From Lacinutrix algicola (GTDB taxonomy: Bacteria > Bacteroidota > Bacteroidia > Flavobacteriales > Flavobacteriaceae), in the NCBI RefSeq assembly GCF_001418085.1, contig NZ_LIQH01000036.1, positions 124,001-188,000 on the forward strand: DNA of 64,000 bases, written 5' to 3'. Positions 1 through 8,700 of this stretch are shown piece after piece. Position 1 is the first letter of the stretch; each line of letters begins with the position of its first letter. The position numbers were made by a program, and so were the translations under genes. The notes under the pieces are model-generated. The model was not told the origin of the DNA, ran no database searches, and saw only the letters and a list, made by a program, of their open reading frames with translations.

Positions 1-1866
1 ATATTTATCAGCTAAAAAATCTAAAATATTAACTTTGCATTCTGTATCATTTGGGTTTACTAACACCGTAAGTACATTATTTATTAGTTGTACTTCTGGT
101 GCATTATTAATAAGCATTGTTTCACTAGACGTAATCTTTAGATTTTGACCACTAAGAAATTCAGCAATAGCAATTCCATGTTTTTTCTTTCTAACAAGAA
201 TACAAATGTCTTTTAAGGCGTAGCCATTTTTTTGACAAGCTTTAATTGTATCGTAAACGTGTTGCGTGTAAATTTCATCCTTATCAGTGTCTTCATCTTG
301 AAAATCGATAAAATTAAGATTTACATATCCTTTTGTGTCTTTAGATGGTTCTTGATGTGATTGTTCATAAAGATTTGAATAGTCTTCCTTTGAGAGTGCA
401 TGAGTAGAAATATGCTTAAACAACGCATTATTAAAATTAACGATAGTTTCAAAACTTCTAAAATTAGAGCCTAGGTTTTTAACATCTTGTTCTATATAGA
501 ATGGTTTCGAAGTTTTATTAAACAACTCCATAAACTGTTCTGCTTTACCACCTCTCCATCTGTAAATTGCTTGCTTAGCATCACCAACAATCATGGCAGT
601 TCCTTTTTCAGATTTAATATTTTCTCCAGATAAAGTGCTATCCACTAATGGTGTTAAATTTTCCCATTGCATTTCCGATGTGTCTTGAAACTCATCTATA
701 AAATAATGCTTGAATTTTTCACCCATTCGTTCGTATATAAAAGGCGTAGGCTGACCTTTTATTTCCTTGCTAATAATTGCGTTAAACTCGCTAATTAGCA
801 TTTTGTTTTCTTCAGTTTTAATATCTATTAATTCCTTGTTGATAACTGTTAAAACAGATAGTGGTGTAAGATTTTTGTATATGGCTATTGGTAATAAATA
901 GCGTTCTGGTAAGGTTTTAGATTTGTAAAACAATGTTTTTAGCTCTTCAATTATGCTTTCAATACTTTGTTTAGTGTCAGCTGTGGCTTTTGCTGTATAG
1001 TATTTTTCGTTCTCTAAATCAGTAGCTAACCTGCCTTCAAAATTTAAATCACTTATTTTGATGTTTTTCAGTTTAATAAAATGTTTTGGAAGGTCGCTAT
1101 ATCTAAAATGATTTTGAGGAATGTTATTATTTTCAATTAGAGTTAAAGCCTTTTCACCAATATCTATACATTCTTTTTCAATGTCTTTAATGGTCTCTTT
1201 TAAAGTTGTTTTAAGTAATGAGAAATCATTAAGAGATTTATCATTCAAGGTTTTTACATATTCTAAATCACTTTCTTTAGTTAATAGCTTTGCTATATTA
1301 TTAAAATCTCTAGAAACGTCCCAACTTTTATCATCGTCAGCTTTTTCTATAGCAAAGTCTACTAGTATTTTTGTTAGCTCCTTATTGGTTCCTGCTTTAG
1401 CTATTAAACGATCTACAGCTTCATTTAATAAGGACTCTGTATCTAATTCTACTTCAAAATTTAATGGTAAATTTAAATCGTGTGCAAAGGTTCTAATTAG
1501 TCTGTGGTTAAAACCATCAATAGTAGAAATATCGAAAGCAGCATAATTATGCATAATGGTGTTTAAAATATCTTTAGCTTTTTTTTGAAGCACCTCAGGT
1601 TTCATCTTTAAATCTTCAACAATATTTGAAAACATTGGATGCGGATTTTTTAAAGAATCGTCTTCAGAAAAAGTCTTCAACATCTCTAAAATACGTGCTT
1701 TCATTTCACCAACTGCTTTATTGGTAAATGTAATGGCAAGAATATTTCTGAATTGATAATTTCCTGAAGCGGAAAATAAAATTTTAAGATATTCCTTAAC
1801 TAAAGTGAACGTTTTACCACTTCCTGCAGAGGCATTATAGACTTGAAATGAAGAGTTTGACGACAT
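1..1866 (-). CDS. RecB/AddA-like UvrD-family DNA helicase, N-terminal 622 residues (runs off the window)
   Basis: ATP-dependent superfamily 1 DNA helicase, probably acting in double-strand break repair with a nuclease partner outside the window. Reading the minus strand from the ATG at 1866 gives an open frame to base 1. Walker A (ASAGSGKTF, Lys18) lies at the very N-terminus, motif II DEFQD at about residues 391-395, and the GDAKQAIYRWRGG motif III region at about 424-436, the last typical of RecB/AddA helicases rather than UvrD itself. The C-terminal helicase motifs and any nuclease domain are missing because the gene leaves the window. Start chosen because Walker A begins at residue 12, as in the family. 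The 203 bp between it and the divergent sod gene hold only AT-rich promoter-like sequence. Confidence 0.88.
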   Translation of the reverse strand, partial: MSSNSSFQVYNASAGSGKTFTLVKEYLKILFSASGNYQFRNILAITFTNKAVGEMKARILEMLKTFSEDDSLKNPHPMFSNIVEDLKMKPEVLQKKAKDILNTIMHNYAAFDISTIDGFNHRLIRTFAHDLNLPLNFEVELDTESLLNEAVDRLIAKAGTNKELTKILVDFAIEKADDDKSWDVSRDFNNIAKLLTKESDLEYVKTLNDKSLNDFSLLKTTLKETIKDIEKECIDIGEKALTLIENNNIPQNHFRYSDLPKHFIKLKNIKISDLNFEGRLATDLENEKYYTAKATADTKQSIESIIEELKTLFYKSKTLPERYLLPIAIYKNLTPLSVLTVINKELIDIKTEENKMLISEFNAIISKEIKGQPTPFIYERMGEKFKHYFIDEFQDTSEMQWENLTPLVDSTLSGENIKSEKGTAMIVGDAKQAIYRWRGGKAEQFMELFNKTSKPFYIEQDVKNLGSNFRSFETIVNFNNALFKHISTHALSKEDYSNLYEQSHQEPSKDTKGYVNLNFIDFQDEDTDKDEIYTQHVYDTIKACQKNGYALKDICILVRKKKHGIAIAEFLSGQNLKITSSETMLINNAPEVQLINNVLTVLVNPNDTECKVNILDFLADKY

Positions 1867-2069
1867 TTAATATTTTTAGTACAAGATAAAAACAATTCGG
1901 GTGAAGATTGCTGAAATTTCATTTTTTTAAGAAGAAATCAGAACCGTTTAAAAATCACGTTGTTAAAGTATTATTAAAACAAAAGACATAATATGGGTTT
2001 AATTTTTAATTGATTTGTTAAAGTGTTAAATTTACACTCAAAGAATTATTAACATAAACATATAAAATT

Positions 2070-2678
2070 ATGGCTTTCGAATTACCGAAATTAAAATACG
2101 CTTACGACGCTTTAGAACCAAATATCGACGCTCGTACAATGGAAATACATCACACTAAACACCACAATGGATATACATCTAAATTAAATGCAGCTATTGA
2201 AGGTACAGATTTAGAAGGAAAGACTATAGAAAACATATTAACTAATCTTGATATGGAAAATAAAGGCGTTAGAAATAATGGTGGTGGTTTTTATAATCAT
2301 TCATTATTTTGGGATGTAATGAATCCAGAAGATAAAGGGCGTTTATCTGGAGATTTAAAAGATGCAATTGAAGCAGCTTATGGCTCTGTAGATGCTTTTA
2401 AGGACGCTTTTAGTAGTGCAGCTGCAACACAATTTGGTTCAGGTTGGGCTTGGTTGTGTGTGCATAAAGGAGGAAAGGTTGAAGTGTGTTCTACACCAAA
2501 CCAGGATAATCCATTAATGCCAGGTGTAACTTGTGGAGGAACTCCAATATTAGGTTTAGATGTATGGGAACATGCTTACTACTTAAATTACCAAAACAGA
2601 AGACCAGATTATATTAATGCATTTTTTAATGTAATTAACTGGAACGAAGTTGAGAGACGTTATGCTTTAGCAAAATAA
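2070..2678 (+). CDS. sodA: Superoxide dismutase, Mn-type
   Basis: Converts superoxide to oxygen and hydrogen peroxide in the cytoplasm. The 202-residue protein is full length and carries the four metal ligands His27, His77, Asp164 and His168 (in DVWEHAYY). The active-site glutamine is in the NQD motif at residue 145, which is the position used by Mn-type enzymes; Fe-type enzymes carry it near the second ligand instead. The preceding GGGFYNH segment also fits Mn or cambialistic enzymes. There is no signal peptide. It is a single-gene transcript, closed by a hairpin terminator 30 bp after the stop. The Mn versus Fe assignment is inferred from these residues only. Confidence 0.95.
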   Translation: MAFELPKLKYAYDALEPNIDARTMEIHHTKHHNGYTSKLNAAIEGTDLEGKTIENILTNLDMENKGVRNNGGGFYNHSLFWDVMNPEDKGRLSGDLKDAIEAAYGSVDAFKDAFSSAAATQFGSGWAWLCVHKGGKVEVCSTPNQDNPLMPGVTCGGTPILGLDVWEHAYYLNYQNRRPDYINAFFNVINWNEVERRYALAK

Positions 2679-2706
2679 TCTAAACATACTTTTAAAACAA
2701 TATTTT

Positions 2707-2741
2707 AAAGGAGCTAATAATTTTATTAGCTCCTTTTTTTT
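2707..2741 (+). terminator. Rho-independent terminator of sodA
   Basis: A near-perfect inverted repeat (arms around AGGAGCTAATA and TATTAGCTCCT, 3-nt loop) is followed by a run of T. It sits about 30 nt after the sodA stop on the same strand. Confidence 0.85.
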
Positions 2742-2772
2742 GGATTAAATTAAGTAAAGTGAGGTTGTAATA

Positions 2773-2804
2773 AAAAAAGCCACAACATATGTTGTGGCTT
2801 TTTT
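2773..2804 (-). terminator. Terminator of the T9SS triad operon (bidirectional)
   Basis: A 24-bp perfect palindrome (core CCACAACATATGTTGTGG) is flanked by A6 on the left and T6 on the right. It lies 38 bp past the stop of the minus-strand PorE-like gene and can work in both directions between the converging genes. Confidence 0.8.
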
Positions 2805-2842
2805 CTGGTTTTAATAAAGTTGGTTAAACAGGTTATTAAGTT

Positions 2843-4750
2843 CTAATTGGTAGATGGTCCACCACTTATAATTTTAAAATCAGAACGTCGATTAAGTTGA
2901 TGATCTTCTTCTGTACATGATTTTTTACAATCTATTAAAGGCTCGCTTTCTCCTTTTCCATTACCAGAGATTCTTTCAGCATTGATACCTTTTGAAATTA
3001 CGTAAGCAACTGTTGATTGTGCTCTTCTTTCAGAAAGGCGAAGGTTGTATCCATCTTTACCTCTATTATCTGTATGAGAAGTAGCGTAAATAACCATATT
3101 AGGATATTTATTCATTACTAGTATTAACTTATCTAATTCGTTTGCTCCTTGTACTGTGATGTCAGATTTATTAAAGTCAAAATAAATAGGCTCTAATACT
3201 ACACGGTCTTCAATAATAATTTTTTTAATTGGTGTTAAGTCAACACTTACATTTAAGGTTTCTTCTTTTGTACCTGAAACAGTTTGAGATGCATCTTCAA
3301 ATTCTTCTTTTGTTATTTTTAAACTCGTTTCAATTTCACAATCTGTTTTAAAGCTTACAATACCTTGTGCATTTGTAGTTGCAGTATCTAACACGGTTCC
3401 TTTATCGTCGTGAAGTGCAACTGTTGCGTTAGGGATTTTTTCTCCTGTTTCTGCATTTTCTACACTTACAATCATGTCAACATCGCATAAAGGCTTTATT
3501 TCTTTTATTGCATAAATGTCATCGTTTCCTTTTCCTCCAGCCCTGTTAGAAGAAACATATCCATCTTTATCGTTGTTGATAACAAAAGCAAAATCATCGG
3601 CTTTACTATTAATAGGTGCTCCAATGTTTTTTACAGATTCTGTTCCTGATAAGTCTGTATAGAAAACATCAAGATTTCCTAGGCCTAAATGACCGTTAGA
3701 AGAGAAGTATAAATATTCACCATCACCTGCATAAGGAAACATTTCTTGTCCTTGAGTATTTACTTTTTCTCCAAGATTTATAGGTGTGCCAACCATTCCG
3801 TTATCTTGAATAGGAGCCATGTAAATGTCGAACATTCCAGAACCTCCTGGCATGTTAGATGCAAAATATAGTGTTTTTCCGTCTAAACTTACAGATGGAT
3901 TTTTTACAGAGTAATCTTTATTATTAATACTTAAAGGCTGTATGTCTTCCCACTTGTTAACTCCAGATTTTGTAGCTTTAAATAAATGAATGACACTTAT
4001 TTTAGTATTAGTTAAACTGTCTTTTTCGTATAGATTTTCAAAGAAACTTTCTCTTGAGAAATACATAGTTTTGCCATCTGGAGAAAAAGTAGTAATACCT
4101 TCATGGTATTTTGTGTTAATTTTACCTCCAATTAATACTGGTTCTGCATAAGTGTCTCCTGGAGTTGCCTCTGAAGTATATATATCTAAAAATGGCTCTT
4201 CGTTCCATCCATATTTTTTTCTACTATTATTTCTAGCAGAAGAAAAATATAATTTTCCATCTTGTATAACACCGCCGAAATCTGAAGCAGAAGAGTTAAT
4301 GTCTAGGTTTTTAGCTGTAAACTTTTCTTCTTTGGCCTGAAGTTTTGTTAAATAGTCTGGATTGGCTAAAAACATAGTAGCTCTATCATCTTGAGGTTGC
4401 ATCGCTGCAAACTTGCGCATTTGTACATTAGCCTCTTTATACTTTCCGTTTGCTTTTAGCATTTCAGAATATTTAAAAAGCATTTCTGGTTCTTGAGAGG
4501 TTTCTAAGGCTTTTGCATACCACTTTTCTGCTTCTACGGTGTTAAAAATATTGTAATTAGACTCTGCTAAGCGTCCATAAACGTAAGCATCTGCCTCTCC
4601 TTTTTCTGTTAATTTAGTATAATCCTCTATAGCTTCTACAAATTGATATTTCGCAAAATGCTTATCGGCTTTCTTTGTTGCCTTGGTTTGCGCTGTCACG
4701 CTAAAGCTACTTAGAATGACTAGTGTTATAATTAATTTTAAGTGTTTCAT
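2843..4750 (-). CDS. PorE-like OmpA-family protein (TPR, PD40, carboxypeptidase-regulatory-like, OmpA_C)
   Basis: Predicted cell-envelope protein linking an outer-membrane complex to peptidoglycan. The 635 residues begin with a signal peptide (cleavage near VTAQ, residue 21). Then come TPR-like helices (about 22-130), WD40-like PD40 strands with DGKT(M/L)YF and YFSSN motifs (about 145-415), a carboxypeptidase-regulatory-like beta domain (about 425-505) and an OmpA C-terminal domain (about 520-630; HTDNRG, NLRLSERRA, NRRSDFKI). This order matches PorE of the type IX secretion system. It is the last gene of a minus-strand operon after PorP/SprF (32-bp gap). Several paralogues usually exist per genome, so it may be a dedicated partner of the neighbouring adhesin rather than the core PorE. 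Confidence 0.85.
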   Translation of the reverse strand: MKHLKLIITLVILSSFSVTAQTKATKKADKHFAKYQFVEAIEDYTKLTEKGEADAYVYGRLAESNYNIFNTVEAEKWYAKALETSQEPEMLFKYSEMLKANGKYKEANVQMRKFAAMQPQDDRATMFLANPDYLTKLQAKEEKFTAKNLDINSSASDFGGVIQDGKLYFSSARNNSRKKYGWNEEPFLDIYTSEATPGDTYAEPVLIGGKINTKYHEGITTFSPDGKTMYFSRESFFENLYEKDSLTNTKISVIHLFKATKSGVNKWEDIQPLSINNKDYSVKNPSVSLDGKTLYFASNMPGGSGMFDIYMAPIQDNGMVGTPINLGEKVNTQGQEMFPYAGDGEYLYFSSNGHLGLGNLDVFYTDLSGTESVKNIGAPINSKADDFAFVINNDKDGYVSSNRAGGKGNDDIYAIKEIKPLCDVDMIVSVENAETGEKIPNATVALHDDKGTVLDTATTNAQGIVSFKTDCEIETSLKITKEEFEDASQTVSGTKEETLNVSVDLTPIKKIIIEDRVVLEPIYFDFNKSDITVQGANELDKLILVMNKYPNMVIYATSHTDNRGKDGYNLRLSERRAQSTVAYVISKGINAERISGNGKGESEPLIDCKKSCTEEDHQLNRRSDFKIISGGPSTN

Positions 4751-4782
4751 CTGGTCCTATCTTTTTTGTTAGCTTAAGTGGT

Positions 4783-5688
4783 TTAGAAATAACGTGGTGA
4801 ACGTGATACTTTTTTTGGTAAATCGATATCGAAGTTTATAAAGATCTCGTGAGAAGCATCTGTAACGACGTTTAATTCTGATTGAATAGCATCGTAAGCA
4901 TAGCCAATTCTCATTGATGGTGAAACCATAAAGTTTACCATACCACTAAAAGAATCGTCTAGTCTGTATCCTGCTCCAATTTCTACAACATCGTACATGA
5001 ATAGATTTAGGTTTACATCATAACTTATTGGTGCATCGAAAGCAAACTTCATTAAAGCGTGTGGCTTTAATTTAAAGTTTTCTGACAAATCAAACACATA
5101 ACCTGCAGCTGCAAATAAATGTTCCGTTTCAGATCCTATTTTTCTACCATCTTTATCTAAATGTGTTCCATTTAAAATGTTAGGCATCGAAGCAGATAGA
5201 TACCAACGGTTAGGTTGGTATAAGTATAAACCTGCACCTACATTTGCTGTAGTCTCATTAACATCTTGCGAGAAAAATGGATCATCAGCATCTATAGTTT
5301 CTACACTTGTTAATCCAATATCATGGAAAGTAGCTCCGGCTTTTAAACCGAAAGCTAATTTTGTAATGTTTCCTACTGGTAATGTATAAGAGAAATCTAC
5401 ATAAGCGTTGGTTTCTCTTACTGGTCCAACTTCATCATTAATTAATGATAAACCTAATCCTACTCTGTTTCCTACTGGAGAATGAATCGCTAATGTTCCG
5501 GTGCTTGGTGAGCCTTCTAAACCTACCCATTGACTACGGTATAATGCGCCTATGGAAACACTTTCGCTTGATCCTGCGTATGCAGGATTAATGACATTCA
5601 TGTTGTACATGTATTGCGTGTACTGCGGATCTTGCTGCGCTTGTACGCCTATAACTACTAGGAATACTATATATAGTATGTTCTTCAT
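4783..5688 (-). CDS. PorP/SprF family type IX secretion outer-membrane protein
   Basis: Outer-membrane beta-barrel that helps deliver a cognate T9SS cargo to the cell surface. The 301-residue protein has a signal peptide ending near VQAQ, then the family hallmark DPQYTQYMYNMNVINPAYAG, and alternating strands rich in Gly and aromatic residues to the C-terminus (SPRYF). In Flavobacteriaceae, SprF-like genes follow large proteins with type B sorting domains; here it directly follows the 1845-residue adhesin-like gene (about 31 bp gap) and precedes the PorE-like gene. The pairing with that cargo is inferred from position. Confidence 0.9.
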   Translation of the reverse strand: MKNILYIVFLVVIGVQAQQDPQYTQYMYNMNVINPAYAGSSESVSIGALYRSQWVGLEGSPSTGTLAIHSPVGNRVGLGLSLINDEVGPVRETNAYVDFSYTLPVGNITKLAFGLKAGATFHDIGLTSVETIDADDPFFSQDVNETTANVGAGLYLYQPNRWYLSASMPNILNGTHLDKDGRKIGSETEHLFAAAGYVFDLSENFKLKPHALMKFAFDAPISYDVNLNLFMYDVVEIGAGYRLDDSFSGMVNFMVSPSMRIGYAYDAIQSELNVVTDASHEIFINFDIDLPKKVSRSPRYF

Positions 5689-5719
5689 CTGTATTATTAT
5701 TGGTTTCTAGTTGGTTTGA

Positions 5720-8700
5720 TTATTTGTTTTCTCTATTAACATATACCCAAGCTGTTTTGCTTTTGTTTCCTTGGTAATCAATTACATAGTAATAAGTTCC
5801 TACTGGTAACTCATCACCATCTGAAGATTGACCATACCATTCGTTTGTATAATTAGTCTTCTCGTAAACCTTAACTCCATTTCTATTAAATATTGTTAAA
5901 CGTTGAACATCAAAACTACTTAAATCAAATGTATCATTTAATCCATCACCATTTGGCGAAATACCTTGTGGTATAACACAAGATTCTAATTCATAAACCG
6001 TTACTTCTTGACTTGATGTACATTGAGCACCGGCTCCATTAAATGTTACCATTATTTCGTAATCTCCTGCTAAAAGCACTGTATCTAAAGTAAGACCTGT
6101 TTCTCCTGGAATCACAACACCTTCGTAAGACCATTGTATATTAACTTCAGATTCTGTATAGTTATCTGCAGTTGGCGCTAATGTAATAGGAGCGTTAGCA
6201 TTAGGACATACCTCGTAAACTGTACTAGCATTAAACGTAGTACTAGGAACATCTTTAACTATTATATTAAAGGTTGTTGTTTTATAACAATCTGACGCTG
6301 CGTTATTTTGTATTCTAACAAAAATTGTTTGAGTACTAGAAGTATTCGAATATGGAGATACTAATGCATTTACTCCTGCATCTGCGTCTACTTCAGATTC
6401 ATGGTAAGTAACCACAAATACAGTTGGATCCTGCCCATTAAGAACAGTTGCTGTGTTTTGTTCAAGATCGAATTCTTCAACACCATCTCTAGATTCGTCA
6501 TCACATAACTCTAAATCATCTACATCAGTAATGTCAGGAAGTGCTCCTAAAACTACTAATTCGAATGTTGTGTTAGTACTTGCACAACCTGATCCTGATC
6601 CTACTGAGTCAACATCTTCTACTCTTACAAAAATTATTGTTCCATCTGTAGCAGAATATGGTGATACTAATGGGTTATTACCTGTCTGCGCATCATTTAA
6701 AGTTGCATGGTATGTTACTAAAAAGTCATTTGGATCTTGACCTGGAGCATTTAATATAATGCTTGAAAGTCCATTTAAATTAAAGTCTTCTACTCCATCA
6801 CCAGATTCATCATCACAGGTTGTAATTGATACTTCATCTTGAGGAACAATATTTACTGTTGCTGCTTGGTATAAGTTAACAATTACTGTTTTGGTATCGT
6901 TACCCATACATTGATTATCGTAAGCAGTTACAGCATAAGTATTAGATTCTGTAACCGTAATTGAAGAACCTGTTAAAGCTGGATTTAAGATACCGTTTTC
7001 ATACCACTCGTATGCATCGGCAAAAGGAGAATCTGCTTCTAAAACAATAGAATCATATCCGCATAAATTAGCTATAGATGGTGTAGTTTCATCGTTATCT
7101 TCGTCAATAAACACCGCATCAGCACTAATTATATCTACCTCTATTTCACCACTTAAAGTTCCTGCATTTGGATCTGGGTTATTAGGATCTAAATTTGTTT
7201 GGTTTATTTGTATAATTCCAGGATCTTGATCATAATTAGTAATAAGTACAATATAAATATCTCCTGCCACGGCACCAGTAATTATAAAATTCTCTACTGC
7301 TGCTGCAGAAAAACTACATGCAAAAACTGGAGTTGAAGGATAATCACCACCTGAACAATAATCATCTCCTGCATTGAATGGTCCCCAAACTGCAAAATCA
7401 ACATCTAACTCATCTCCTATAGGGTTTCCTAAAGCATCAAATGCTGTGTTCTGGACCATTTCTATATCTATATCTCCCGAAGTACCAATTTCAACAATAC
7501 TAAATGTTGGATTAGGCGAAGAACCTAAACAATCTATTGCACCAAGACCTGGAATAACACCAACAGTGTTGAAAGTATATAAATCGTCTCCTCCTGGACA
7601 AAGATTCTCTGTCGCATCACATGTTATGTTTGCTGGTGCTTCATATGGTGTAATACACAAATCGAAAGTTGTTGTTTCAGCATTTGAACCGCCAGAAAAG
7701 ATTCTAATAAAATATGTATCTCCTATTGTTAAAGCTGGTGTAACACTTGCTAATTCTGCATCAGTACATGCTATCTCTACTAAAGCATCACAAGCACCTT
7801 CGTATAATGCATGATCTATATCAAAAGTATTACTTCCTTGTATGTTTGCTAATGCTATTAGTTGAAATTCGCTTGTAGCTACAAATTGAAACCAAACATC
7901 ATCATCTGCATCACCTCCACAAGTAGAGTTAGGAACTCCAGAAGGCGTTGCTTCTAATAGCGTTCCTGGTGTACTCATTTCGCATAAAAAACTATCATTT
8001 ACAGCAGCTACTGTTGCATTACCACAGTTATCATTTGCTGGCGGACATGCTGCTAATTGTAGTGCAGAACTTGTAATTATACAATTTACATCTTGATCGT
8101 TACTTACTGTAAAAATAATATCAACGTTAAAAGGATAAGGTCCAAATTGCGTTATTCCTGTTGCAGAAACTGACACAGCCGGATTACCTTGGTTATCTTC
8201 TATAGAAACTGAAGCTGCGTCTCCTAAAGATGTTACGCCTACATCTACTAAGAATTGATCACCATTAGCACAATCATCAACTACTTGATAAGTTGCTGTT
8301 GGGTTTATACAAGTTGCACAAGACACAGTAATATCTAAAGGATTAATGGTAGTACTACTTTGACAACTAACAGAACCATCTGATGCTATTGTGAAAGAAA
8401 TAGTATCTCCTGTTGATTGAAAAGTTAAACCTCCTAAATCACCTCCGTTAGTATCATTAAATAATTCTGTACCATCAGTATCATAAACAACTAATTCATC
8501 ACAACATGATTCTACATTTCCAGAATTAATTGTAAAGTTTAATGCAGAGCCATCTGTACTTGTAAATGTAAATACGTTAGTATCGTTACTGTCGTAACAA
8601 TAGTTAATATTTTGTGGACCTACAGCACAATCTACCGCGAAGTTAAGTTGCACATCTGTATTAAAATTATAAGGTCCAGCCCAAACACTTTGAGCTCCTC

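Noticed and set aside
1121-1546. 141-codon plus-strand open frame opposite the helicase gene
   Set aside because: It is Ser/Leu-rich antisense noise over a gene with clear helicase motifs on the minus strand.
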